A stretch of 23,860 nt of DNA from JBDLSO01 sp039799445 (GCA_039799445.1 JBDLSO010000004.1:1-23860); one strand, 5' to 3'; counted from the stretch's first letter, positions 1-7,406 are shown. The notes: a model not told the origin generated them from the sequence alone. A program made the numbers and translations.

Positions 1-2003
1 CTCCACAAGAAAAAAGACAGAGTACGCTGGACGAACAGCTTGCAGTATTTCCATACATAAATGGAGGCATATTTGCCGAAGCAATAGCACCCATCTCACT
101 TGATGTGACCGCATATTTGAAACTACTCAAATGTTGTGACTTTGATTGGTCTACTATTTCGGTTTCTATATTTGGTTCACTATTCCAAGGTGTGATGGAT
201 GACAAGGAACGTCGTGCACTAGGTGCGCACTATACCTCAGAGCAAAATATCCTCAAAGTCGTGCAACCGCTTTTCTTGGACGAACTGTATATTGAGTTTG
301 ATGCGATTAAACATAACAAAAAGAAATTACAAGCATTTCATGACAAATTAACTCACCTGACATTCCTAGACCCAGCATGTGGCTGTGGTAATTTCCTAGT
401 TGTAGCCTATCGCGAACTTCGTAGACTGGAGCATGAAATTATCAAAATACAGAGGAAAGGCGACTTAAAACTTAGTCTATATGGAGCTGAGGAGGTATCT
501 AAAATACAAGTGACCCAGTTTTATGGTATAGAGATAGAAGAGTTTCCGAGTCAAGTAGCGAGACTTGCTATGTATCTCGTAGACCATCAAATGAATCAAG
601 AACTCTCAGCACAAGTTGGTGGTTATTATGCTCGTATACCGCTTCGCGAGCCTGCTACCATAGTCCACGCTGATGCACTTGATACAGACTGGGGAGCAGT
701 GATACCAAAAGAAAATCTTTCTTACATACTAGGAAATCCACCATTCATCGGAAGTAAACTAATGTCTGATAATCAGCGTGCGCAAGTGGTGCGAGAGTTT
801 GGTGGTGATAAAGGGGTTGGGGTTCTAGACTTTGTTACGGCATGGTACGCTAAAGCGGCTACATATATACAGCAAACAGATATACGGGTAGCATTTGTTT
901 CAACCAATTCCATAGCCCAAGGTGAGCAAGTAGGTTTGCTTTGGAAGAACCTGACTTGCAAAAATATACATATACAATTCGCACACCAGACGTTCAAATG
1001 GAACAATGACACACCGGGAGTAGCGGCAGTATATTGCGTTATAATTGGATTTGGTACTGCTGATGTAGAGAAAAAGTATTTATACGAATATGAAACTGTT
1101 CACAGTGAGCCAAAAGAAAAAGAGGCACGAAATATTAATCCATACTTGGTTGCAGGAGTAACAGTTCTTATACAAAAAAGATCAAAGCCACTCTGTGACG
1201 TACCTGAAATGAGTTTCGGAAATATGCCACTAGATGGTGGGCATTTACTTTTGTCAGAAGCGGAAAAAGTAGAACTAGTTCAAAAAGAACCCGAAGCAGA
1301 AAAATATATAAAAGAACTGATAAGTGCAAAAGAGTTTCTCAATAATCAAAAAAGATATTGTCTATGGCTCGAAGACGTAAGACCAGAAGAACTCAAACGC
1401 ATGCCATTTGTTTTAGAGCGAGTGTCGCAAGTGAAAAAGTTTAGAGAGGGGAGTATAGCTCCTTCTACTCAAAAATTTGCAGTGACTCCAACGCTTTTTA
1501 GAGACAGAAATAATCCAGAAAGCGGTGTCGTTATACCTAGTACTTCCTCAGAAAACAGGCACTACATACCGATTGGATTTTTTAGAAAAAATCATATTGT
1601 TTCAAATTCTTGCCATATGGTGGCCAACGCCACCCTCTATCACTTCGGTATACTTACCTCACTCATGCATATGGCGTGGGTGTCATATACATGTGGGAGA
1701 CTTGAAAGTAGATACAGATATTCAAAAGACATCGTGTACAATAATTTCCCGTGGCCAAAAGAAGTGTCACACATTCAAGAAGAAAAAATCAGATTAGCCG
1801 CCCAAAAAGTATTGGATGCTCGAAGTGAGTTTGAGGGTAGTAGTTTGGCTGATCTCTACAACCCTCTCACTATGCCACCAGCTCTGGCAAAAGCACACAA
1901 TGAACTCGATAGGGCAGTAGACTCTCTCTATGAATACAAATCTAGCTGTTCTCAGTCACGCATTGAATATCTCTTTGAACTGTATACGGAATATACGAAA
2001 TAA
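1..2003 (+). CDS. MmeI-type DNA methyltransferase / restriction-modification enzyme, 5' part outside the window
   Basis: The reading frame is open from the first bases of the window (codons from position 3), so the start lies upstream; the GTG at 105 is internal. The segment before it has a PYINGGIFAE stretch of the kind found ahead of the methylase core in MmeI-like enzymes. The SAM-binding motif I, FLDPACGCGNF, is at about nt 363-395 and the catalytic motif IV, GNPPF, at about nt 732-746, typical of an N6-adenine methylase. A target-recognition region follows, and YNNFPWP near nt 1738-1758 resembles the MmeI-family C-terminal region. In that family an N-terminal nuclease, methylase and recognition domain share one polypeptide, so this is probably a single-protein restriction-modification system. 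The nuclease part cannot be seen. The gene ends 13 bases before a strong hairpin terminator. Confidence 0.88.
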   Translation, partial: PQEKRQSTLDEQLAVFPYINGGIFAEAIAPISLDVTAYLKLLKCCDFDWSTISVSIFGSLFQGVMDDKERRALGAHYTSEQNILKVVQPLFLDELYIEFDAIKHNKKKLQAFHDKLTHLTFLDPACGCGNFLVVAYRELRRLEHEIIKIQRKGDLKLSLYGAEEVSKIQVTQFYGIEIEEFPSQVARLAMYLVDHQMNQELSAQVGGYYARIPLREPATIVHADALDTDWGAVIPKENLSYILGNPPFIGSKLMSDNQRAQVVREFGGDKGVGVLDFVTAWYAKAATYIQQTDIRVAFVSTNSIAQGEQVGLLWKNLTCKNIHIQFAHQTFKWNNDTPGVAAVYCVIIGFGTADVEKKYLYEYETVHSEPKEKEARNINPYLVAGVTVLIQKRSKPLCDVPEMSFGNMPLDGGHLLLSEAEKVELVQKEPEAEKYIKELISAKEFLNNQKRYCLWLEDVRPEELKRMPFVLERVSQVKKFREGSIAPSTQKFAVTPTLFRDRNNPESGVVIPSTSSENRHYIPIGFFRKNHIVSNSCHMVANATLYHFGILTSLMHMAWVSYTCGRLESRYRYSKDIVYNNFPWPKEVSHIQEEKIRLAAQKVLDARSEFEGSSLADLYNPLTMPPALAKAHNELDRAVDSLYEYKSSCSQSRIEYLFELYTEYTK

Positions 2004-2016
2004 CAATGACATGAAT

Positions 2017-2040
2017 AAAAAAGCCTATAAAGGCTTTTTT
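2017..2040. terminator. bidirectional intrinsic terminator
   Basis: Perfect 10-bp stem, AAAAAAGCCT / AGGCTTTTTT, with a 4-base ATAA loop. The A and T runs let it work on both strands: for the methyltransferase on plus and for the small membrane protein gene on minus, whose stop codon lies in the loop and stem. Confidence 0.85.
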
Positions 2041-2399
2041 ATTTCCCAGATATTGAGGACCTTGTTTAATTCTTCAAAATCCCCAGCTTTAATGCGTTCT
2101 TCTATTTTAATTTTTCTCTTGTTATATACATCTCTAAATATATTAACAAAATACTTTCTTGTGACTTTTCTACTAATCTCACATTCGTTATACATTAGTG
2201 AAATTGTCTCCATGAGATTGAAATATTTCAACATCATATCTTCTTTTTCTAACTTTTTTGTAGAGTTATTCCAATCAGAGATATACTGAGATTCTTTTTC
2301 AATAAACTGTATAAGCAAATTTGATTGAGCAGATTTTCTTGAATAGTATATTGCAGATATGCTCACAATAAGAGCTAGTAATGATATTATAATTTCCAT
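2025..2399 (-). CDS. small single-pass membrane protein, unknown function
   Basis: About 124 residues if started at the ATG at 2399; an ATG at 2423 would add eight residues (MLCFLKEN). The later start is preferred because the protein then begins directly with a hydrophobic helix, MEIIISLLALIVSISAIYYS, followed by basic residues (RKSAQ) and a long charged, probably helical cytoplasmic tail. This build is common among small conserved proteins of unknown function. The start at 2423 sits two bases after the stop of the upstream 53-residue gene, so the two may be translated together. The last codons form one arm of the terminator at 2017-2040. I do not recognise a family. Confidence 0.55.
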   Translation of the reverse strand: MEIIISLLALIVSISAIYYSRKSAQSNLLIQFIEKESQYISDWNNSTKKLEKEDMMLKYFNLMETISLMYNECEISRKVTRKYFVNIFRDVYNKRKIKIEERIKAGDFEELNKVLNIWEIKKPL

Positions 2400-2424
2400 A
2401 TTCTCTTTTAAGAAACACAACATC

Positions 2425-2586
2425 CTATTTTTTTAATCTTGATGTCCCACTTTTTATGCTACCTGGTGCTCTTTGAGATAAAGCACTTCCTGCTGCTGTC
2501 TTTGAATCTTTCCCTGTTCTACCATCTCTCAAAACTTTTGAAGCTGCCCTCGCAGCGCCTGCACTTGTTTTCTTGTTTACTGCCAT
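2425..2586 (-). CDS. small basic conserved-type protein, 53 residues
   Basis: ATG at 2586, stop TAG at 2427-2425. The product starts MAVNKKTSAGAARAASKVLR and later contains AGSALSQR; it is rich in Ala, Ser, Lys, Gly and Arg and ends in KK. The Lys/Ala/Ser-rich layout with a central SAAGSALSQ-like segment resembles short hypothetical proteins that I recall from accessory regions of many bacteria, but I cannot name a function. The small membrane protein gene follows immediately and the two probably form an operon. It is divergent from the XRE gene. The complete frame and the codon pattern support a real gene, but its short length limits certainty. Confidence 0.6.
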   Translation of the reverse strand: MAVNKKTSAGAARAASKVLRDGRTGKDSKTAAGSALSQRAPGSIKSGTSRLKK

Positions 2587-2613
2587 ATTTTTTATGTAGT
2601 TATTAATAATAAT

Positions 2614-2642
2614 TTGGTATTACATCCACTTCGGTATACCAA
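2614..2642. promoter_or_regulatory. inverted repeat, possible operator
   Basis: TTGGTAT at 2614-2620 and ATACCAA at 2636-2642 form a 7-bp inverted repeat with a 15-base spacer; the right half contains the perfect palindrome GGTATACC. It lies between the divergent 53-residue gene and the XRE-Panacea gene. An operator is possible but there is no direct support. Confidence 0.25.
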
Positions 2643-2806
2643 CCTTACAGTACGGAGCTACTTGTATCGGCATATTGATTTTACTGTCACTTTTTCAAAA
2701 ATCTCAACCACTATACATTTTGCGTTTCTACTGATACGTGCCCTATGTGAATCTATATACAGTATATACCTTTCTCAGATATATGCAAACAATTTTACAT
2801 TTTTTA

Positions 2807-2835
2807 TTGTAAAAGTGTAAAGAGTATGCTATATT
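2807..2835 (+). promoter_or_regulatory. promoter of the XRE-Panacea/RelE-like pair
   Basis: A -35 TTGTAA (2807-2812) and a -10 TATATT (2830-2835) are separated by exactly 17 bases. A start of transcription 6-7 bases after the -10 would fall at about 2842, two bases before the ATG at 2844. The mRNA would thus be nearly leaderless. This also argues against the ATG at 2826, which lies upstream of the -10. Confidence 0.6.
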
Positions 2836-2843
2836 TTGTACAT

Positions 2844-3578
2844 ATGAGTACAACATTACACACAAAACGTAAAGTATCTGGTCTTTCCCAAACAGCTGTC
2901 GCAGAGGCACTTGGCATATCAAGACCTACCTATATCAAAATTGAAAAAGGGGAAATACAACCAACTGATACACAGAAAAAAATACTAGCGCGCATACTAT
3001 CGGTATCAGAGGAAATTCTTGATACGAATATACTAAAACAATTTTCGGAGTCAGAAGTCGAAATGCGTGATATACCAGTAGAAAATATAGAGAAGTTTAA
3101 GCAGGTTCTATTGTATATATTAAGTAAAGTAGGAAGTCGTCCAAACATTGGTCAAACGGTCTTATACAAATTACTCTATTTTATTGATTTTGACTATTAC
3201 GAGAAATATGAAAAGCAGCTCATAGGCGCAACCTATATCAAGAATACATATGGGCCAACACCTATTTCATTTGCAAAAATAGTGAGAGCTATGGAACGTG
3301 AAGGGCTACTCGTGGAAGTGAAAAGTAAATACTTTGACAAAGACCAGACCAAATATATACCGGTATCTGAGGCAGATTTGTCATGCTTAGATGGGTCCGA
3401 ATTGCAACACATAGATAGCGAAATAGAGAGGCTAGCACATTGTACAGCTACTCAGCTTTCTGATCTGTCTCACAAGGATACTCCGTGGATTGTAACAAAA
3501 CAAAAAGAACCAATAGAGTATGAATACGTATTTTATCGATCAAGAGAAACTTCTGTGAGAATATATGAAGAGCTATAA
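2844..3578 (+). CDS. XRE-family HTH protein with Panacea (SocA/DUF4065) domain, putative antitoxin
   Basis: 244 residues. The N-terminal part is an XRE-type helix-turn-helix (about residues 4-55, with LSQTAVAEALGISRPTYIKI). The rest matches the Panacea/SocA fold: LYKLLYFIDFDYYEKY, then TYGPTP, and near the end LSHKDTPW. Panacea domains are antitoxin modules that neutralise many unrelated toxins. The stop overlaps the start of a RelE-like toxin gene by 14 bases, the usual order for a toxin-antitoxin pair. The HTH domain suggests that it represses its own promoter. The start at 2844 is chosen because a good -10 box lies just ahead of it. Confidence 0.85.
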   Translation: MSTTLHTKRKVSGLSQTAVAEALGISRPTYIKIEKGEIQPTDTQKKILARILSVSEEILDTNILKQFSESEVEMRDIPVENIEKFKQVLLYILSKVGSRPNIGQTVLYKLLYFIDFDYYEKYEKQLIGATYIKNTYGPTPISFAKIVRAMEREGLLVEVKSKYFDKDQTKYIPVSEADLSCLDGSELQHIDSEIERLAHCTATQLSDLSHKDTPWIVTKQKEPIEYEYVFYRSRETSVRIYEEL

Positions 3579-3903
3579 CAGTCTACCAGCATTTGACAAG
3601 GAATTAAAAAAACTTCTCAAAAAATATCCAAGTCTCACAGATGATATCAAGCTATTTGAGAATGTTTTGATTGTAAATCCAACAGGGGTTGGTGTAAATT
3701 TTTCCATATTACATCATGGTAAATCTGTACAAATAGTGAAAGCTCGCTTGGCTTGCAAAAGTTTAAGAAACAGATCATTTAGAATTATATATGCATATCA
3801 AAATGATACTATAACATTCACTTATATAGAATTATATTTCAAAGGCGACAAAGAAAACGAGGATAGGGAACGGATACAGGAATATTTAAAAATATTTCAA
3901 TAA
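3565..3903 (+). CDS. RelE/ParE-like toxin
   Basis: 112 residues, basic and compact. The N-terminal pattern (AFDKELKKLLKKYPSL) is followed by a core with CKSLRNRSFRIIYAYQND and ends with FTYIELYFKGDKENEDRERI. Short proteins of this build belong to the RelE-like mRNA interferase superfamily; the RIIY strand and the IELYFKGDKEN strand-turn are typical. It starts inside the last codons of the XRE-Panacea gene, so expression is probably coupled. Catalytic residues vary in this family and are not assigned here. Panacea antitoxins are known next to many toxin folds, so the partnership is reasonable but unproven. Confidence 0.75.
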   Translation: MKSYNSLPAFDKELKKLLKKYPSLTDDIKLFENVLIVNPTGVGVNFSILHHGKSVQIVKARLACKSLRNRSFRIIYAYQNDTITFTYIELYFKGDKENEDRERIQEYLKIFQ

Positions 3904-3931
3904 GTTTTCCACAGTCGAAAGTAGGGTGGTA

Positions 3932-3960
3932 TAGACAAACGTACGTTCGTTCTATATACT
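3932..3960 (+). promoter_or_regulatory. lexA promoter with internal LexA box
   Basis: A -35 TAGACA (3932-3937) and a -10 TATACT (3955-3960) are 17 bases apart. Between them, at 3936-3949, lies CAAACGTACGTTCG, which matches the Gram-positive-type LexA box CGAACRNRYGTTYG at 13 of 14 positions and is nearly palindromic. LexA bound here would overlap the -35 and cover the spacer, so the gene should repress itself. Transcription would start near 3967, giving a leader of about 23 bases without a Shine-Dalgarno sequence. Confidence 0.7.
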
Positions 3961-3989
3961 ATATATGTACTTATATATACAAATACCTT

Positions 3990-4628
3990 ATGAAAAAAGA
4001 AGACGAAAAAGCAAAATTAGAACGATACAAAAACGCCCTATATACCTATTACAAAAGCCATATGCGTATGCCGTCATATAGCGAGATATGTGAGCTTTTT
4101 GCTATCAAATCCAAAGATACTGCACACAAAGCAGTACAAAAATTAGTCGAGCTAGGCTATGTAGGAGTCGATTCTACAGGTCGTATCATACCCAAAGAGC
4201 ATTACTTCGATAAACGCAGTAAACACCGCTCTCCGATACAATTCAAACGTGATCTCTTTTTGCTTGGACTTGTCGAAGCTGGTTTTGCAACTCCTGCCGA
4301 AGAACAAATGCTCGACCGTATCTCGCTCGATGAATGGCTACTTGGAGACGACAGTACTGGATACTTTATGCTACAAGTCAAAGGAGACAGTATGATAGAT
4401 GCGGGTATTAGAGATGGCGACATGGTGATAGTAGAACGCACCAACAATGCTCGAACTGGGGACATAGTAGTGGCATCGGTTGATGGTGGATTCACTATCA
4501 AATACCTGCGTGAGAAAAACGGCAAGCCGTATTTGCAACCTGCCAACAAAGATTTCCCTGATATATATCCAGAAGAGTCACTTGAAATATCAGCAGTACT
4601 GAGGTCACTAGTAAGAAAATACGAGTAA
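3990..4628 (+). CDS. lexA: LexA-type SOS repressor / S24 self-cleaving peptidase
   Basis: 212 residues. The N-terminal part (about 8-70) is a winged helix of the LexA type (YKSHMRMPSYSEICELF, then VQKLVELGYV). The C-terminal part is an S24 peptidase: the Ala97-Gly98 bond in VEAGF is the likely self-cleavage site, Ser134 in KGDSM the nucleophile and Lys171 in FTIKYL the general base. On DNA damage, RecA-stimulated cleavage would inactivate it. A LexA box in its own promoter supports autoregulation. A Y-family polymerase follows 143 bases downstream, the familiar pairing of an SOS peptidase with an error-prone polymerase. It could be a dedicated UmuD-like regulator, but the complete DNA-binding domain favours LexA. 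Confidence 0.9.
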   Translation: MKKEDEKAKLERYKNALYTYYKSHMRMPSYSEICELFAIKSKDTAHKAVQKLVELGYVGVDSTGRIIPKEHYFDKRSKHRSPIQFKRDLFLLGLVEAGFATPAEEQMLDRISLDEWLLGDDSTGYFMLQVKGDSMIDAGIRDGDMVIVERTNNARTGDIVVASVDGGFTIKYLREKNGKPYLQPANKDFPDIYPEESLEISAVLRSLVRKYE

Positions 4629-4641
4629 TAGCGAAGCTATT
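4627..4641 (+). terminator. short hairpin after lexA
   Basis: AATAGC-GAA-GCTATT, a 6-bp stem that overlaps the lexA stop codon, without a U-run. It is at best a weak terminator. Confidence 0.25.
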
Positions 4642-4771
4642 ATAGAATAGAGAATATAACACATACACGTAATATAAGTTGGATAGAGATTTGAGTCTTC
4701 TGTTCTGTTGTTCAGTTAACAAACAAGTATTGTAAATATATTTTTATTTCTAAAAAGTATCCGTATATATT

Positions 4772-6154
4772 ATGTCAAATAGTGTTACACAATACATCAT
4801 ACACATAGACGGGGATAATTTCTTTGCTTCATGTGAGCTTTTGCGTTTTCCGCATTTGCGAGACAAGCCTGTAGTGGTGGGTCGTGATCGAGGTATAGCA
4901 GTAGCCTTCAACTCGGCTGCAAAAAAGCTTGGTATTGTGCGTGCAATGCCGATACACAAAATACAAAAAGAGTTTCCGCAAGTGAGTATACTAGACTCGC
5001 ACTTTGAACTGTACAAGACTATTTCTGCTCGTATCGTGCAGATTGCCAACAGATACTTTGATACTGTCTTTTTGTATAGTATCGATGAAGTATTTTGTAG
5101 TTACAAACCAAATCCTAAGTCTATCAATACTGATGCAGAGGTGACAGAGCTTGCACGTAGCGCACAAACAGAAATATATCGAAAGCTTGGTATCACTGTG
5201 TCTATCGGTATTTCAGAAACAAAAGTACTTGCTAAGCTAGCGACAAGTATACAGAAACCAAATGGCATTACTCATATTACTGCAGAGAATAGACGAGATA
5301 TATTGTCACGTATCCCTGTTGCAGATATCTGGGGTATCGGTGGTCGTAGCGCTGACAAATGGAAAATGCGCGGAGTCTATACAGCCTGCGATCTTGCCGA
5401 TAGGGAGGAGGGGCTCATACTTCGCGAGCATGCACCTGTGCAAGAACTATATCAAGAGCTACGTGGTAGAAGTATCATGAAACTTGGACAGAGTACAGAC
5501 GATTTGCAAAAATCATTCCAAAGCACCGAGAGCTTCCCAAAGACAAACGAACGAATGTTCTTATTTTCAGAGATTTCAAGGCATATAGAAATATTGGGGA
5601 CGAGGATGTATGTATCTGGGCAAGAGCTTGGATCAATACATATATATCTGAAAGATGAGTTTGGAAATTACTATAGTCAAAGCTCTGCAACAATTCAAGA
5701 TTCGCAAGATTGTAGAAATACTTTACTACGTATTGATCCCAAAATGCATATTATAGATATCGCCGAACTATTATTTAATACAATATATAATCCAAAGTAT
5801 ATATACAAATCAACAGGTGTTACTTTTGTCACTTCAAAACCAAAGAAATACAAAAATATCCCAAATGATATACAGGCTAGCTTATTTGACGATTTATATA
5901 GTGGAAGTTCGGACGAAGCGGAACTTCATATAAGCCCTTTGTCAGATGGGGTTCGAGAGCAAAAAGAGCCGAGGGTAAGTACGTCTTTGGAAGCTCTCAA
6001 AGCCTCTATACGAGCCAAAAATGGCTATTCTAGCATATATATAGGGTCTAGCAGTATATCTCTGAGACGTAAGGCTAAAAAACGGGACCAATTGAGCAAA
6101 ATAGACAACTATATATACGGGCTGCCTTTACCATACTTGGGAATAGCAAAGTAG
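4772..6154 (+). CDS. Y-family translesion DNA polymerase (DinB/UmuC type)
   Basis: 460 residues, a full-length Y-family polymerase. The palm carries the metal ligands in HIDGDNFFASCE (Asp13) and YSIDEVF (Asp105, Glu106). The thumb has a helix-hairpin-helix region (DIWGIGGRSADKW, about residues 185-197), followed by a little-finger domain. FFASCE and the long C-terminal extension are closer to UmuC than to DinB. It copies damaged templates at the cost of errors. The LexA gene just upstream suggests SOS control. I see only an imperfect LexA-like site near 4717-4731 in its own upstream region, so separate control is uncertain. No Shine-Dalgarno sequence precedes the ATG. Confidence 0.9.
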   Translation: MSNSVTQYIIHIDGDNFFASCELLRFPHLRDKPVVVGRDRGIAVAFNSAAKKLGIVRAMPIHKIQKEFPQVSILDSHFELYKTISARIVQIANRYFDTVFLYSIDEVFCSYKPNPKSINTDAEVTELARSAQTEIYRKLGITVSIGISETKVLAKLATSIQKPNGITHITAENRRDILSRIPVADIWGIGGRSADKWKMRGVYTACDLADREEGLILREHAPVQELYQELRGRSIMKLGQSTDDLQKSFQSTESFPKTNERMFLFSEISRHIEILGTRMYVSGQELGSIHIYLKDEFGNYYSQSSATIQDSQDCRNTLLRIDPKMHIIDIAELLFNTIYNPKYIYKSTGVTFVTSKPKKYKNIPNDIQASLFDDLYSGSSDEAELHISPLSDGVREQKEPRVSTSLEALKASIRAKNGYSSIYIGSSSISLRRKAKKRDQLSKIDNYIYGLPLPYLGIAK

Positions 6155-6342
6155 GTTGTGCAAACTGTGCTTTGCAGAATATAGAATTAAAATATTCAAT
6201 AGACTAAAAACGGAATATACAGAATCAAGTGAGTAATAAAAGTATTTCAAACAGAAATATATTCATATGATTCTGTGGAGAACCAAATTCAGTTGCACTG
6301 GATTATCAAATGAGACGCTCAATATGGACCAAGCATCATTTT
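6155..6342. other. gene-free stretch after the polymerase gene
   Basis: I see no credible gene, terminator or repeat in this AT-rich stretch. Confidence 0.4.
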
Positions 6343-6371
6343 TTGAATATATATGTCGTAAAAGATATATT
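6343..6371 (+). promoter_or_regulatory. promoter of the putative structured RNA
   Basis: A -35 TTGAAT (6343-6348) and a -10 TATATT (6366-6371) with a 17-base spacer. The same -35 occurs at the alaS promoter and the same -10 at the XRE promoter of this window. Transcription would start near 6378, and no protein gene follows. Confidence 0.5.
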
Positions 6372-6377
6372 GTGCGA

Positions 6378-6786
6378 CGTATTGTGTACTGAAAGAAAGT
6401 GCATTCCCTCTACAATGGCTGATTGCTTTTGAAAAGCTTCCAATGCCAGTATAGATCAAGAATGCACTCGGAGTTTGGGTTTAGATATCACTTTACGTGC
6501 ATCTCTGCAAGATTTGTGAAATCTGTATGTTGTTGGACGCGCAATTTTAAGTCAGCGCGTCAATGACTAGATTTGGATCACCTCCTTCCGCCAAGGGATT
6601 TTATATATGGTTTTGGCCTGGGTTCAGGCCTCAATTTGTTTTTCATATATATTGTCTCCTTTTGGAATGAGCAGCCGCCAGCCAAATGCTAGCCTCCCCT
6701 GCTCATTTATAGTAAAACACAATTAACTGCATATTACAAGATATGACCAGAAATAAAACCGAGGACTTCAGTCCTCGGTTTTATTT
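6378..6786 (+). ncRNA. putative structured RNA with a 16S rRNA 3'-end (anti-SD) sequence
   Basis: There is no coding potential, but stems are dense. AGTGCATTC (6398-6406) pairs with GAATGCACT (6460-6468) around an inner GCTTT/AAAGC hairpin. AGATTT/AAATCT is at 6510-6524. GACGCGC (6536-6542) pairs with GCGCGTC (6555-6561). TATATATG (6602-6609) pairs with CATATATA (6644-6651) around GGCCTG/CAGGCC (6615-6630). AATGAGCAG (6666-6674) pairs with CTGCTCATT (6699-6707). A 17-bp terminator stem closes the unit. Unpaired or weakly paired C-rich motifs include TTGGATCACCTCCTT (6573-6587), identical to the canonical 16S 3' end, and TCTCCTTTT (6655-6663). I could not match it to tmRNA, RNase P RNA, SRP RNA or a riboswitch. 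The strand is inferred from the promoter; most stems would form on either strand. Confidence 0.42.
6751..6786. terminator. bidirectional intrinsic terminator
   Basis: Perfect 17-bp stem, arms 6751-6767 and 6770-6786, with GC-rich core CCGAGGACT and flanking A/T runs on both sides. It ends the lysozyme-like gene on minus, whose stop codon touches the stem, and would end the putative RNA on plus. Confidence 0.9.
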
Positions 6787-7343
6787 TATAGAGTTTTGCT
6801 TTTTGAATTACTAAGCGATACTTCAGTACTCGTTGCACCATTTGTCGTGCTCGGTGTTTGTGAGAAGAATTGTTTTGGTAAACCTAAACTTCGCACACAA
6901 GCTGGAAATTGCTTTCTCATATTTACCGATTTATCATTGAGCATGTGTGCAACGATTTCACGTTGCAACGAATGATCTTTGATTTTCTCAGCTAGTACTT
7001 TGTCTGAAAGTCCCTCTGGGATCACTTCATACTTTTCACCATAATACTTGAAAGTAGAAGGTTTGAATTGGAATGAATAGTAGCTAGGTGTATTATCTAC
7101 ATCATTTGGATTGATAGCAGACTGTATACCTTTACTTTCGCACCATTCAAGTGCACCTAACCAAACTTGTTGTTGATGATTCAATGAATCATACGCGCTC
7201 ACCTGTTTCTCTTGTAATACTTGTACTGCGTTAATATTGTTGATAACTTCTGGCTGCGCATCGGCAATAACACCATCGTTACCTAGTAACAGTACGAGCA
7301 TAGCTGCAGAGAAACTAGCTGCAAAAATTTTCTTAAGACTCAT
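6786..7343 (-). CDS. secreted lysozyme-like / lytic transglycosylase-like protein
   Basis: 185 residues. An N-terminal signal peptide is visible (MSLKK, then a hydrophobic run to about residue 20, with a possible cleavage site near ADA, residues 27-29). The mature part holds WLGALEWCESKG (residues 61-72, probable catalytic Glu69), followed by INPNDVDNTPSYYSFQFKPST. This E-S-x-G ... NP-D ... S-x-x-x-FQF arrangement is typical of the small lysozyme-like fold of resuscitation-promoting factors and related wall hydrolases. The C-terminal tail is rich in Ser and Thr and probably disordered. It likely cuts peptidoglycan outside the membrane, for growth or for attack on a host cell. The exact subfamily is not clear. 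Confidence 0.68.
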   Translation of the reverse strand: MSLKKIFAASFSAAMLVLLLGNDGVIADAQPEVINNINAVQVLQEKQVSAYDSLNHQQQVWLGALEWCESKGIQSAINPNDVDNTPSYYSFQFKPSTFKYYGEKYEVIPEGLSDKVLAEKIKDHSLQREIVAHMLNDKSVNMRKQFPACVRSLGLPKQFFSQTPSTTNGATSTEVSLSNSKSKTL

Positions 7344-7406
7344 ATCTTAGTTCGAAACACTCAGTCTCATGCAAGTTCTCTCAGATCTGTATCTCTGAAA
7401 ATGAAA

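Noticed and set aside
2826..2843. Earlier ATG for the XRE-Panacea gene
   Set aside because: It lies upstream of the -10 box and would add six residues before the HTH; the later ATG fits the predicted transcript start.
4717..4731. LexA box upstream of the Y-family polymerase
   Set aside because: ACAAACAAGTATTGT matches only part of the consensus and lacks the right half-site; too weak to list.
6578..6646. 22-codon minus-strand frame preceded by AAAAGGAG in the structured region
   Set aside because: It is too short to support, its sequence is dominated by the stem-loop and the 16S-like segment, and no promoter with a good -35 precedes it. It remains possible if the region is transcribed on minus.
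6378..6786. tmRNA, RNase P RNA or SRP RNA
   Set aside because: No tRNA-like ends, tag frame, P4 consensus or SRP apical loop motif could be found on either strand.
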